Position numbers and translations under genes: made by a program. Below the pieces are notes generated by a model that was given only the letters and a program-made list of their open reading frames with translations, was not told the origin of the DNA and did no database searches. This document shows, in pieces, positions 10,056 to 24,054 of a DNA stretch of 64,000 nucleotides. How positions within the stretch are numbered: position 1 is the first letter of the stretch; each line of letters opens with the position of its first letter. Origin of the DNA: REEB95 sp963762425 (GTDB lineage Bacteria; Pseudomonadota; Alphaproteobacteria; ATCC43930; CGMCC-115725); NCBI GenBank assembly GCA_963762425.1, contig CAVXKY010000003.1, positions 37,030 to 101,029 on the forward strand. Reading direction: 5' to 3'.

Positions 10056-11681
10056 CTAAAGCACCAGGAGTTGCGGACTGCCGCCGGGCAGCAGGACGGC
10101 GACGGTCGTGCCCCGGCCGGGGGCGCTGTCGATTTCCATCGATCCGCCATGGAGCTTGACCAGCCGCTGGCAGATCGCCAATCCCAGACCGGTGCCCTCG
10201 TATTGGCGGTCGAGCTTGCTGTCGGCCTGGTAGAACGGCTCGCCGACATGGGCCAGATCCTCGGCGCTCATGCCGATGCCGGTATCGCGCACCTCCAGCC
10301 GGACTTGGCCGCCTTCGGCTTCGGCGCAGGACAGGGTGACGCTGCCGCCGGACGGGGTGAACTTGACGGCGTTGCCGGCGATATTGATCAGCACCTGGCG
10401 CAGCCGGCGCTCGTCGCCCGGACACGGCACCGCGCCGTCGGGGATTTTTTCAATCAGGCAAACGCCGGCGCTCTTGGCCTGGTTCTCCAGCAGCCGGATC
10501 ACGCCGCCGGTCAGGGAGGCTAGATCGACGGTCTCGATCTCGAGCGGCAAATTGCCGGACTCGGCCTTGACGAAATCGAGGATGTCGTTGATCACCGCCA
10601 GCAGATGCTGGCCGCTCGCATGGATGTTGCCGGCATAGTCGCGGTAGGCCGGTATGTTCACCGCGCCCATCGCTTCCTTGTGGATGATCTCGGCGAAGCC
10701 CATTACCGCGTTCAAGGGCGTGCGCAATTCGTGGCTCATGGTGGCGAGGAACTCGGTCTTGGCGCGGTTCGCCGTCTCGGCCGTCTCCTTGGCGGCGCGC
10801 AGCTCTTCCTCGCGCCGCTTGCGCTCGGTGATGTCCTCGACCGTGCCCTCGTAATAGAGCAGGCGGCCGGTGCTGGTGCGCACCTCGCGGCAGGTTTCGG
10901 TGATCCAGATCAACGCGCCGTCGCGGCGGTGGACCTCCGATTCGAAATCCAGCACCACGCCGTTCTCGCGCATGATGCGCACGAACTCGTCGCGCCGCGC
11001 TGGATCGGCGTAAAGCTGGCCGCCGATGTCGGTGAGCCGCGACAACAGCTGCTCCGGCCCGTCATAGCCGTAGATGCGCGCCAGCGCCGGATTGGCGGTG
11101 AGATAGCGGCCGTCCGGCGTGGTCTGGAAAATGCCCCAGGCGCAATTCTCGAAGATGTCGCGATAGAGATGCGCGGCCTCGCCGACGGCGCGCTCGTTCG
11201 CGGTCTGCTCGGTGACGTCCTGCACGGTGCCGCAGATGCGCGCCAGCGCGCCGTTGCGCGCGGCCCTGAGCGCGCTGCGGCCGTAGAACATGCGCAACGT
11301 GCCGTCGGGCCGCACCGCGCGGAAGAAGCAGCCCTGGGCGGGCGGGCGCATGGCGGCGTTGCGCGCCAGCCAGTCCTCGACCCGGCTCCGGTCGTCGGGA
11401 TGGACCATGTCGCAGATCCAGGCGAGTTCGGGCTCGTCCTCGGCGGACCAGCCGAAGATGCGCCGCATCTCCGCCGACATCGCCGTGACGCCGGTGGCGA
11501 GGTCCAGCTCCCAGCTGCCGAGCTGGGCCACCGCCTGGGCGTCGACCAGATGCACCTCGTTGCGGATGGCGGGTTTCCCGCCCTGCGGCGTCATCAGGAT
11601 GCGGATCTGGGATTCCGGATCGCGCGAAACGGCGAAGGAGCGCGGCGACGGCCGGCGGCGCGGGGAAGGTTTGAGCGGCAT
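10056..11681 (-). CDS. Cytosolic PAS-PAS sensor histidine kinase
   Basis: A 541-aa kinase without membrane segments. Two PAS/PAC modules (about residues 50-165 and 170-295) are followed by a HisKA dimerisation domain with the phospho-accepting His in MSHELRTPLNAV and an HATPase domain with N box (NIAGNAVKFT), G1 (DTGIGMS) and G2 (GTGLGLAI). It probably senses an intracellular cue such as redox state or a small ligand. No response regulator is adjacent, so it is an orphan. The neighbouring genes run away on both sides. Confidence 0.93.
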   Translation of the reverse strand: MPLKPSPRRRPSPRSFAVSRDPESQIRILMTPQGGKPAIRNEVHLVDAQAVAQLGSWELDLATGVTAMSAEMRRIFGWSAEDEPELAWICDMVHPDDRSRVEDWLARNAAMRPPAQGCFFRAVRPDGTLRMFYGRSALRAARNGALARICGTVQDVTEQTANERAVGEAAHLYRDIFENCAWGIFQTTPDGRYLTANPALARIYGYDGPEQLLSRLTDIGGQLYADPARRDEFVRIMRENGVVLDFESEVHRRDGALIWITETCREVRTSTGRLLYYEGTVEDITERKRREEELRAAKETAETANRAKTEFLATMSHELRTPLNAVMGFAEIIHKEAMGAVNIPAYRDYAGNIHASGQHLLAVINDILDFVKAESGNLPLEIETVDLASLTGGVIRLLENQAKSAGVCLIEKIPDGAVPCPGDERRLRQVLINIAGNAVKFTPSGGSVTLSCAEAEGGQVRLEVRDTGIGMSAEDLAHVGEPFYQADSKLDRQYEGTGLGLAICQRLVKLHGGSMEIDSAPGRGTTVAVLLPGGSPQLLVL

Positions 11682-12217
11682 GGGTTCGAGTTAACCGGAA
11701 AGGTTCTAAGAAGAAGCTAAACGGTTATGCCGAAAAACTGGGCACGGATGCGCGGTTTTCGCCACGCCGCTATCGCGCCCGGGCGCGGTTAACGGGCCTT
11801 AACCAGGGATATCCCGATGTCGGAATTCGCCGAACTTTCCTGGGCCAAGCGCCTCGCCGGCGAGAGGGGCGCGAGTTTGATCGAGCACGCGATGATGCCG
11901 GGCTTGGCCGCTTTGGCCGCCGCCGGCGTCTTCGACACCAACCCTGCCGCCGCCAAGCTCCACCGTCTTGCCGCGGCCTTCGCTCCGCGCTGCCCCGGCG
12001 CCCCGGCCCGGGCGCCGTTAATCGAGCTTTCCCGCGGCTGTGCCGGCATTCCAGACCGTGGCAGCAGTGCTGTCTTAACCTTGACACCCTGCCCCCCGGC
12101 CGCGATGCTGAAGCGATCGGAAACATCGCGCACCGCCCAAGGGCGGTCGGCCAAGGAATTTCCCGGCCCGGTCGGGTTGCGCGGCCCCGGGGGTTGATCG
12201 GGCGGGCGGAGGATGGG
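11682..12217. other. Intergenic region between kinase and gltB with one doubtful small ORF
   Basis: About 536 bases lie between two divergent genes, so at least two promoters should be here. The only candidate gene is an open frame at 11817-12197. Its first 50 residues (GASLIEHAMM, then a hydrophobic stretch) faintly recall Flp-type pilins, but the rest is low-complexity and has no recognisable pattern. An AGGG lies ahead of the ATG. No pilus assembly genes are near. I would not annotate it as a confirmed gene. Confidence 0.35.
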
Positions 12218-16837
<4,620 letters not shown>

Positions 16838-16842
16838 ACTCG

Positions 16843-18282
16843 ATGGGCAAGCCGACCGGGTTCCTGGAGTTCGGGCGCCACGACCGCGACTACGCGCCGG
16901 TCGAGGAGCGCGTCAAGCATTGGCGCGAATTCACCGAGCCGTTGCCGGCCGAGGAACTGAAACGCCAAGGCGGGCGCTGCATGGATTGCGGCACGCCCTA
17001 TTGCCACCCCGCCTGCCCGGTCAACAACGTCATCCCGGATTGGAACGATCTGGTGTTCGAGGGCGATTTCCGCTCCGCGCTCGAGACGCTGCACTCGACA
17101 AACAATTTTCCCGACGTCACCGGCCGGATTTGCCCCGCGCCCTGCGAGGCCGCCTGCACCCTCAACCTGATCGAGGAGCCGGTGACCATCAAGACCATCG
17201 AGCACGCCATCGTCGAACGCGGCTGGGACAACGGCTGGATCGAGCCCCGGCCGGCCAAGCACCGCACCGGCAAGCGCATCGCCGTGGTCGGCTCCGGCCC
17301 CGCCGGTCTCGCCTGCGCCCAGCAATTGGCGCGCGCCGGGCACGAGGTTTCGGTCTACGAAAAATCGCCGCGCGTCGGGGGCTTGCTGCGCTACGGCATT
17401 CCCGATTTCAAGATGGAAAAGCACGTTATCGACCGCCGCGTGGCGCAGATGCTGGCCGAGGGCGTGGTCTTCCACGTCAATTCCCATGTCGGCCGCAACG
17501 TGCCCCCCGAGCAGCTGATGAAACGCTACGACGCCGTGGTGCTGGCGATCGGCGCGGAACAGCCGCGCGACCTGAACGTCCCGGGCCGCGACCTGAAGGG
17601 CATCCACTTCGCCATGGACTTCCTGCCGCAGCAAAACCGCCGCGTCGCCGGCGACAAGGTCGAGGGCGCGGATATCCTGGCCAAGGACAAGGACGTGCTG
17701 GTGATCGGCGGCGGCGATACCGGCTCGGACTGCATCGGCACCTCGATCCGCCAGGGCGCGCGTTCCGTCACCCAGATCGAAATCCTGAGCCAGCCGCCCG
17801 AGCAGGAGGACAAGCTCATGACCTGGCCCGATTGGCCGATGAAGCTCCGCACCTCGTCCTCGCAGGAGGAGGGGGTCGAGCGCGACTGGTCGGTGGCGAC
17901 CAAGGCCTTCACCGGCCGCGACGGGTTTGTCGCCGGCCTCGATGCCGTGCGCGTCGACTGGAAGACCGGATCCGACGGCAAGATGCAGATGATCGAGCAG
18001 CCGGACAGCCGCTTCACCATCAAGACCGATCTGGTGCTCCTCTGCATGGGGTTTTTGTCGCCGGTGAAGCCGGGCGCGGTCGAGGCGCTCGGCCTGGAAT
18101 TGGACGCGCGCGGCAACCTCAAGGCCAACGACCGGGATTACCGCGGCAGCGTCGACAAGGTGTTCGCCTGCGGCGATGCGCGGCGCGGCCAGTCGCTGGT
18201 GGTGTGGGCGATCCGCGAGGGCCGCCAATGCGCCCGCGGCGTCGACGAATATCTCATGGGCAAGTCGGAACTGCCGCGCTAG
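16843..18282 (+). CDS. gltD: Glutamate synthase (NADPH) small subunit
   Basis: A 479-aa FAD/NADPH-binding beta subunit that feeds electrons to GltB through two 4Fe-4S clusters. The N-terminal cluster cysteines are in CMDCGTPYCHPACP and CPAPCEAACT. The FAD site is VVGSGPAGLACA and the NADPH site VIGGGDTGSDC. A CGDARRGQSLVVWAI block closes the FAD domain. The length matches the family. It is cotranscribed with gltB, separated by 5 bases, and has no clear ribosome site of its own, so coupling to gltB translation is likely. Confidence 0.97.
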   Translation: MGKPTGFLEFGRHDRDYAPVEERVKHWREFTEPLPAEELKRQGGRCMDCGTPYCHPACPVNNVIPDWNDLVFEGDFRSALETLHSTNNFPDVTGRICPAPCEAACTLNLIEEPVTIKTIEHAIVERGWDNGWIEPRPAKHRTGKRIAVVGSGPAGLACAQQLARAGHEVSVYEKSPRVGGLLRYGIPDFKMEKHVIDRRVAQMLAEGVVFHVNSHVGRNVPPEQLMKRYDAVVLAIGAEQPRDLNVPGRDLKGIHFAMDFLPQQNRRVAGDKVEGADILAKDKDVLVIGGGDTGSDCIGTSIRQGARSVTQIEILSQPPEQEDKLMTWPDWPMKLRTSSSQEEGVERDWSVATKAFTGRDGFVAGLDAVRVDWKTGSDGKMQMIEQPDSRFTIKTDLVLLCMGFLSPVKPGAVEALGLELDARGNLKANDRDYRGSVDKVFACGDARRGQSLVVWAIREGRQCARGVDEYLMGKSELPR

Positions 18283-18322
18283 ACGGCGGGGCATTGAAAA
18301 ATCGCTTCCACCCGGCTATTTT

Positions 18323-18336
18323 ATAAGCATGCTTAT
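18323..18336. promoter_or_regulatory. 14-bp perfect palindrome over the start of the efflux gene
   Basis: ATAAGCATGCTTAT is a perfect palindrome that contains the ATG of the outer-membrane efflux gene. A repressor of the TetR or MarR type bound here would block both initiation and early elongation. No such regulator gene is adjacent. Confidence 0.45.
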
Positions 18337-19837
18337 GAATTACCGGATTTTGCCGCGTCAGGCCGGGGCGCTGCTGGTTGCCGCGTTGCTCGCCTCTTGC
18401 AACGCCGGCCCCGATTTCACGCCGCCGCCGGCGCCGGCGCAGACCGGCTATGATTCCGCCGGCGCGCCCACGCTCGCGCCGGTCGCGGGCGAAAGCGAGC
18501 AGAGCCTGGTGGTCGGCGAGAAGATTTCGGGCGATTGGTGGAATTTCTACCGTTCGCCCGCGCTCGACCAACTGCTCAAGGACGCGATCGCAGGGAACAA
18601 GGACCTCGAAGCGGCGCGCGCCCATCTCGCGGCCTCGGAAGAGGCGGCCAATGCCGCGCGCGGCGGGCTTTATCCCCGTCTCGACGCGGCCGCCTCGGCG
18701 ACGCGCGAGCGCATCAGCTACGCCGCCTTCGGCCTCAATATGCCGCCGGCGATCTTCAACGTGCTCTCGGTCGGGCCGACAGTGAGCTATTCGCTCGATC
18801 TCTTCGGCAAGAACCGCCGCCTGGTCGAACAGCAGGAGGCGCTGGCCGAGCGCCAGCGATATGAACTCGACGCGGTCTATCTCGCGCTCACCGGCAACGC
18901 CGTCAGCCAGGCGCTGACCGTCGCTTCGCTCCAGGCCCAGCTCAAGGCGGCCAATGACATCATCGCCGAGGACCGGAATCTCCTGGCGCTGGTCGGCAAA
19001 CGGGTCGCGGCCGGGGAATCATCCAATCTCGACCTCGAAAGCGCCCGGAGCCAGTTGGCCGCCGACCTCACCCAATTGCCGCCGCTGCAACAGCAAGCGA
19101 ACGCCGCCCGCCATGCGCTCGCGATCCTGGTCGGCCGGGCGCCCGCCGATTTCGTGGCCCCCGATTTCACGCTCGATTCCCTGGCGTTGCCGGCGAATCT
19201 TCCGGTCAGCCTGCCCTCGGCGCTGGTGCATCAGCGGCCCGACATCTTGTCGGCGGAATCCGAACTCCATGCCGCCTCGGCTTCGGTGGGCGTGGCCACC
19301 GCCCAGCTCTATCCCGACATCAATCTCACCGCCGCGATTTCGCAGACCGCGCTCACCGCCGGCACGCTCGGGGCGCCGGCGAGCAATGTGTGGAATATCG
19401 GCGCGGGCATCGCCTTGCCGTTGTTCCACGGCGGCGCGCTCCAGGCGCAGAAGCGCGAGGCCGAGGACGAGTTCACGGCCGCCGCCGCGAATTACCAGCA
19501 GACCGTGCTCGCCTCCTTCGCCCAGGTGGCCGACGTGCTCGACGCGCTCGCAAGCGACGCCGATCTCCTGGGTGCCGAGCACGCGGCGCTCCAGTCCGCC
19601 CAATCCTCGCTCGCTCTCACGCGCAAATCCTATATCGCCGGCGACGTGGCGCTGCTCCAGGTGCTTGACGCCGAACGCCTCGCGCAACGCGCGCGTCTCG
19701 GTTATGTCCGCGCCCAGGCGCAACGCTACATCGATACCGCGCAGCTTTTCCTCGCCATGGGCGGCGGCTGGTGGGACCAGCCCGCGCTGGCATCGCCGGA
19801 CAAGGAATCGGCTTCCGTCAAGCCGCCCGCGCCCTAA
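18329..19837 (+). CDS. RND-type efflux outer-membrane lipoprotein (NodT/OprM family)
   Basis: A 502-aa TolC-class outer-membrane channel. The N-terminus is a lipoprotein signal ending in LLASC. Two homologous OEP halves follow (about residues 60-250 and 270-470) with typical long helices and the HQRPDILSAE motif. Such channels form trimers with an RND pump and a periplasmic adaptor, but neither gene is nearby, so it is an orphan that must pair with pumps elsewhere. Translation starts inside a 14-bp palindrome. An in-frame ATG two codons later is an alternative start. Confidence 0.93.
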   Translation: MLMNYRILPRQAGALLVAALLASCNAGPDFTPPPAPAQTGYDSAGAPTLAPVAGESEQSLVVGEKISGDWWNFYRSPALDQLLKDAIAGNKDLEAARAHLAASEEAANAARGGLYPRLDAAASATRERISYAAFGLNMPPAIFNVLSVGPTVSYSLDLFGKNRRLVEQQEALAERQRYELDAVYLALTGNAVSQALTVASLQAQLKAANDIIAEDRNLLALVGKRVAAGESSNLDLESARSQLAADLTQLPPLQQQANAARHALAILVGRAPADFVAPDFTLDSLALPANLPVSLPSALVHQRPDILSAESELHAASASVGVATAQLYPDINLTAAISQTALTAGTLGAPASNVWNIGAGIALPLFHGGALQAQKREAEDEFTAAAANYQQTVLASFAQVADVLDALASDADLLGAEHAALQSAQSSLALTRKSYIAGDVALLQVLDAERLAQRARLGYVRAQAQRYIDTAQLFLAMGGGWWDQPALASPDKESASVKPPAP

Positions 19838-19871
19838 GTCCCATGACAAGACGCCGGATACCAACTACAAG

Positions 19872-20936
19872 ATGGCGATGACCAAAACCCGCGCGGCGGC
19901 GTGGCTGCTCGCTTGCGCATGGCTGGGCGTCTTTCCCGCCCAGGCCCAGGAAACAGCCCCTCAAGGACAAATCGCCCAGGCGCCGGTTCCACCCGCCGGA
20001 AGTGGCGAGCTGTCCTTCATCGAAGAGAACGACTTGCTCTTCTCCAAAAGCGACAAGCATTACACCCAGGGCGCCCGCGCCGATTATCTCTCGGCGCCGC
20101 TTTCCGCGGGCTGGCGCTCCGACGTGTTCGATTTCCTCGGGCCGCTTTTCCCGAATTCGGCCGATCAACAGCGCCGCTTCGACTGGATCCCGCTCGGCCA
20201 GAGCATCTACACGCCGGCGAACCTCAAATTGAATCCCCCCAGCGCGGTCGACCGGCCCTATGCCGGCTGGCTTTATACCGGCGGCGAATTTCTCCAGGAG
20301 AATGGCGGCAACAGCCTGACGGAATTCGAGGTGCTGCTCGGCGTGGTCGGGCCGGCGGCGCTGGGCGAGCAGGTCCAGAACGATTGGCACCAATTCGTCG
20401 TCGGCATCCCGGGCGGCGCCGGATGGAAAGACCAGCTCAAGAACGAGCCGGCCCTCGCCATCTCCTACGACAAGCACTGGCGTCTCGACATCCTCAGGCT
20501 CGGCGGAGTCGGCGTCGATTTCGTGCCAGAGGCCGATGTCACCGCCGGCAACGTGTTTACCTATGGCGCCGCCGGCGGCATCATCCGCATCGGCAATACT
20601 CTCGATACCGATTACGGCCCGCCGCGCATCCGGCCGGGTCCCTCGGGCACGGATTGGGTCGATGCCCGGCGGCGCAACGGAGATTTCGGCTATTATTTCT
20701 TCGCCGGCGGCGAGGGACGGGCGATGGCGCGGAATATTTTCCTCGACGGCAATACTTTCGTGAACAGCCGCAGCGTCAATAAGAAGCCGCTGGTCGGCGA
20801 CCTGACCGCCGGCGTCGAGATGTTCTGGAAGGACGACGTCCGCATCGATCTGGGCTTGCTCAGCCGCACCAAGGAGTTCTACGGCCAGCAGGGCCAGGAC
20901 AGCTACGCCGGCTTCCGCTTTACCTTCGGGCTGTAG
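19872..20936 (+). CDS. Lipid A deacylase LpxR family protein (DUF2219)
   Basis: A 354-aa exported beta-barrel candidate with a clear signal peptide (hydrophobic core, cleavage after AQA near residue 25). The N-terminal strand region carries FIEENDLLFSKSDKHYTQG. The Asn-Asp pair and the downstream Ser and His match the LpxR/DUF2219 pattern, where the enzyme removes the 3'-acyloxyacyl group of lipid A. The end, a strand finishing in Phe-Gly-Leu (aromatic near the C-terminus), fits outer-membrane insertion. The spacing of 34 bases to the efflux gene suggests cotranscription and a joint envelope role. Activity is inferred from family. Confidence 0.85.
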   Translation: MAMTKTRAAAWLLACAWLGVFPAQAQETAPQGQIAQAPVPPAGSGELSFIEENDLLFSKSDKHYTQGARADYLSAPLSAGWRSDVFDFLGPLFPNSADQQRRFDWIPLGQSIYTPANLKLNPPSAVDRPYAGWLYTGGEFLQENGGNSLTEFEVLLGVVGPAALGEQVQNDWHQFVVGIPGGAGWKDQLKNEPALAISYDKHWRLDILRLGGVGVDFVPEADVTAGNVFTYGAAGGIIRIGNTLDTDYGPPRIRPGPSGTDWVDARRRNGDFGYYFFAGGEGRAMARNIFLDGNTFVNSRSVNKKPLVGDLTAGVEMFWKDDVRIDLGLLSRTKEFYGQQGQDSYAGFRFTFGL

Positions 20937-21065
20937 CGCCGCGGTTAAACCGCCCCGGGGCCAGGCCCTCCGGCCGGACATGGCCCCCATCCTTTGCTAG
21001 GGGTGGAATCCCGCCGGCGCGGCGGGCACACTCCGGTCCGGCACAGCAGCAACGGGGTTCCGGAT

Positions 21066-21626
21066 ATGGCCGATACCATAAAAGTTCTGGCGATTTGCGG
21101 CTCTTTGCGCCAGGGGTCCTACAACCGCATGGCGCTCAAGGTAGCGGAGGAAAACCTGGCCCCGGGCATGAGGCTCGAGGTCTTCGGCGGGATGGCCGAG
21201 ATCCCGCTCTATAACGAGGACGTGAAGGCCAAGGGCTTTCCGCCTGTCGTGGCCGAGCTGCGCGCCAAGATCAAGGCGGCGGACGCGCTGCTGTTCGTCA
21301 CGCCGGAATACAATTATTCCATGCCGGGCGTGCTCAAGAACGCGATCGACTGGGCTTCGCGCCCGCCCGATCAGCCCTTCGACGGCAAGCCGGTTGCGAT
21401 GATGGGCGCCAGCATGGGCCTGTTCGGCACCACGCGCGCGCAACATCACCTGCGCCAGACCTGTGTCTTCCTCAACATGTTCCCGCTCAACAAGCCCGAG
21501 GTGATGATCGCCCAGGCGCAGAACAAGTTCGATGCGCAAGGCAAGCTCACCGACGAACCGACGCGCAAATTCATCGCCGATCTCATGGCGGCACTCGCAT
21601 CCTGGACCAAAAGGCTGAAGGGCTGA
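21066..21626 (+). CDS. NADPH-dependent FMN reductase family
   Basis: A 186-aa flavodoxin-fold oxidoreductase. The FMN phosphate loop is GSLRQGSYN near residue 12, and the central PEYNYSMPGVLKNAIDW block is typical of the chromate/azo/quinone reductase branch (YieF/ChrR-like). It transfers two electrons from NAD(P)H to quinones, azo dyes or metals. The start at 21066 agrees with the family N-terminus. A rho-independent terminator follows 74 bases after the stop. Actual substrate unknown. Confidence 0.92.
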   Translation: MADTIKVLAICGSLRQGSYNRMALKVAEENLAPGMRLEVFGGMAEIPLYNEDVKAKGFPPVVAELRAKIKAADALLFVTPEYNYSMPGVLKNAIDWASRPPDQPFDGKPVAMMGASMGLFGTTRAQHHLRQTCVFLNMFPLNKPEVMIAQAQNKFDAQGKLTDEPTRKFIADLMAALASWTKRLKG

Positions 21627-21699
21627 CCAAACCGGCGCCCCCTTTGGGAACTGGCATCGGCCAAAACCCCATGTCATAGTAACCGCGCGCAAATAATAC

Positions 21700-21723
21700 C
21701 GGGCCGGTGAAACGGCCCGTTTT
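21700..21723 (+). terminator. Rho-independent terminator after FMN reductase / leader hairpin of dctQ
   Basis: A 7-bp stem CGGGCCG/CGGCCCG with a 6-base loop is followed by TTTT. It ends only 24 bp before the TRAP small-subunit start. It either separates the two genes, leaving little room for a promoter, or acts as an attenuator in the transporter leader. Confidence 0.7.
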
Positions 21724-21747
21724 CGGGAATCGGGGGAGGTTGCGGGC

Positions 21748-22344
21748 TTGGGTTTCCTGCTGTTTTTGAGCCGCTGGATCGATTTCCTCAACGAGAAAGT
21801 CGGCCGCACGGTCTATTGGCTGGTCTTGGCCGCGGTGCTGGTGAGTTCCGGCAACGCCGTGGTGCGCTATCTCTTCAATTACAGCTCCAATGGCTGGCTC
21901 GAGCTGCAGTGGTATCTCTACACCGGCTTCTTCCTGGTCGGCGCGGGCTACACGCTCCTGCGCAACGAACATGTCCGCATCGACATCATCATCAGCCGTT
22001 TTCCGCCGCGCACGCGCGCCTGGATCGACCTGCTGGGCGGGATCTTCTTCCTCCTGCCCATGGCGCTCATCATCATGGTGCTCGCCTGGCCGGTGTTCAC
22101 CGCATCCTTTGCGCTCCACGAGACTTCGCCCAACGCCAACGGACTGCTGCGCTGGCCGGTGAAGCTCATGATCCCGGTCGGGTTCTTCCTGCTGGCGATC
22201 CAGGGCGTTTCCGAGATCATCAAACGCGCGGCCTTCCTGATGGGCCTCATCCCCGATCCGACGCCGCGGCACGCCCATGGCGACACCGGCTCCGAAGCCG
22301 CGATCGCGGATGACATGGTCATGAAGCAAGAGGGCGAGCCATGA
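21748..22344 (+). CDS. dctQ: TRAP transporter small membrane subunit (DctQ)
   Basis: A 198-aa inner-membrane protein with four predicted helices (about residues 22-42, 52-75, 92-115, 138-160) and the family pattern ...LRNEHVRIDII.... The start is TTG with GGGGGAGG about 8 bases ahead. It overlaps dctM by 4 bases (ATGA). It serves a secondary, ion-driven uptake system together with the large subunit. No periplasmic binding protein gene is adjacent, so the binding protein must be encoded elsewhere. Confidence 0.93.
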   Translation: MGFLLFLSRWIDFLNEKVGRTVYWLVLAAVLVSSGNAVVRYLFNYSSNGWLELQWYLYTGFFLVGAGYTLLRNEHVRIDIIISRFPPRTRAWIDLLGGIFFLLPMALIIMVLAWPVFTASFALHETSPNANGLLRWPVKLMIPVGFFLLAIQGVSEIIKRAAFLMGLIPDPTPRHAHGDTGSEAAIADDMVMKQEGEP

Positions 22345-23969
22345 GCGCGCTGTTCATCGCCAACATCGCGCCGCTCATGTTCGCGATGCTGATCGTCCTG
22401 CTGATGATCGGCTATCCGGTCGCCTTCTCGCTCGCCGCCAACGGGTTGCTGTTCGGCGCCATCGCCATCCATTTCGGGCTGTTGGGTCCGGATCTGATCC
22501 AGGCGCTGCCGCAACGCATCTTCGGCATCATGTCGAACGACACGCTCCTGGCCATACCGTTCTTCACCTTCATGGGCCTGATCCTGGAACGCAGCGGCAT
22601 GGCCGAGGATCTGCTCGACACCATCGGCCAGATGTTCGGGCCGATCCGCGGCGGCCTGGCCTATGCCGTGGTCTTCGTCGGCGCGCTGCTGGCGGCGACG
22701 ACCGGGGTGGTGGCGGCCTCGGTGATCTCGATGGGCCTCATTTCGCTCCCCATCATGCTGCGTTACGGCTACGACCGGCGCGTCGCCGCCGGCGTGATCG
22801 CGGCCTCGGGCACGCTGGCGCAGATCATTCCACCGAGTCTGGTGCTGATCGTGATGGCCGATCAGCTCGGCAAGTCGGTCGGCGACATGTATCAGGGCGC
22901 CTTCATCCCCGGCCTGAGCCTGGCCGCGCTTTACGCGGTCTATGTCTTCATCGTCTCGGTCGTGAAGCCGAAATTGGTTCCCGCTTTGCCGCTCGACGCC
23001 ATCACCGTGCGCGAGTCCTCGGGCAAGATGGGCTACCCCTCGCTCGGGGTGGTGGTGGGGATCTGCGTGGCCGTGGCCTATTTCCTCTCCGATTACGACA
23101 TCATGCATCCGATTTGGGCCTGCGCCCTGGTGGGCGCTGTGGCCTACGCCCTGGCGCTCACCGACAAGTATCTCAAGCTGAACGTCCTCAGCCTGCTCTC
23201 GCGTCAGGTTGTCATCGTCATGATGCCGCCCTTGGCGCTCATCTTCCTCGTGCTCGGCACCATCTTCCTCGGCATCGCCACGCCGACCGAAGGCGGCGCC
23301 ATGGGGTCGACCGGCGCGCTCATCCTGGCCTTCGCCAACCGCCGGCTCGACCTGAAGCTGATGAAGCAGGCGATGGACACGACCGCGAAGCTCAGCTCCT
23401 TCGTCATGTTCATCCTGATCGGCTCGACCGTGTTCAGCCTGGTGTTCCGCGGCGTCAACGGCGATCTCTGGGTCGAGCATCTCTTGACCAGCCTGCCGGG
23501 CGGCCAGGTGGGGTTCCTGATCGTGGTCAACGCGCTCGCCTTCTTCCTGGCCTTCTTCCTCGATTTCTTCGAGCTCGCCTTCATCATCGTGCCGCTGCTG
23601 GGCCCGGTGGCGGAGAAGCTCGGCATCGACCTGATCTGGTTCGGCGTGCTGCTGGGCGTCAACATGCAGACCTCGTTCATGCACCCGCCCTTCGGCTACG
23701 CGCTGTTCTATTTGCGCAGCGTCGCGCCCTCCGAGGAATACACCGACCGCGTCACCGGCAAGCGCATGGCGCCGCTCACCACCGGCCAGATCTATTGGGG
23801 CGTCATTCCCTTCGTGCTGATCCAGATCGTCATGGTGGGATTGGTCATCGCTTTCCCGCGCATGGTCACGGGCGTGCTCGACAAGGGAACCGGGATCAAT
23901 CCCAACACCATCCATTTCGAGGCGCCGCCTTCCGAGGAAGACACGAGCCCACCGGCCAACTTCAAGTAG
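22341..23969 (+). CDS. dctM: TRAP transporter large permease subunit (DctM)
   Basis: A 542-aa polytopic permease (12 or more hydrophobic segments) with DctM family blocks: FTFMGLILERSGMAEDLL, AASGTLAQIIPPS, GIATPTEGGAMG and the C-terminal NMQTSFMHPPFGYALFYL. It forms the Na+/solute channel of a TRAP system. Its style (long inter-helix insert with EYTDRVTGKRM) resembles the large-subunit group that carries mannitol, lactate or other organic acids. The substrate cannot be named. Translation is coupled to dctQ. Confidence 0.94.
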   Translation: MSALFIANIAPLMFAMLIVLLMIGYPVAFSLAANGLLFGAIAIHFGLLGPDLIQALPQRIFGIMSNDTLLAIPFFTFMGLILERSGMAEDLLDTIGQMFGPIRGGLAYAVVFVGALLAATTGVVAASVISMGLISLPIMLRYGYDRRVAAGVIAASGTLAQIIPPSLVLIVMADQLGKSVGDMYQGAFIPGLSLAALYAVYVFIVSVVKPKLVPALPLDAITVRESSGKMGYPSLGVVVGICVAVAYFLSDYDIMHPIWACALVGAVAYALALTDKYLKLNVLSLLSRQVVIVMMPPLALIFLVLGTIFLGIATPTEGGAMGSTGALILAFANRRLDLKLMKQAMDTTAKLSSFVMFILIGSTVFSLVFRGVNGDLWVEHLLTSLPGGQVGFLIVVNALAFFLAFFLDFFELAFIIVPLLGPVAEKLGIDLIWFGVLLGVNMQTSFMHPPFGYALFYLRSVAPSEEYTDRVTGKRMAPLTTGQIYWGVIPFVLIQIVMVGLVIAFPRMVTGVLDKGTGINPNTIHFEAPPSEEDTSPPANFK

Positions 23970-24007
23970 CCCGCGCCGGGCGGTTCCAACACCAACGCGC
24001 AATGAAA

Positions 24008-24031
24008 AACCCCCGCCGAGGAGCGGGGGTT
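24008..24031 (-). terminator. Rho-independent terminator of the infA-rpsU operon
   Basis: A 9-bp stem AACCCCCGC/GCGGGGGTT with a 6-base loop. On the minus strand it is followed by a run of five T. It lies between two convergent transcripts, so it ends the leftward operon and may also act on dctM. Confidence 0.85.
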
Positions 24032-24054
24032 GAATGGGCGGGCGGGACTGTCGC

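Noticed and set aside
11817..12197. Small gene with a Flp-pilin-like N-terminus
   Set aside because: Only ten residues resemble a pilin, the remainder is featureless and no pilus assembly gene is nearby. Kept as a remark under the intergenic region only.
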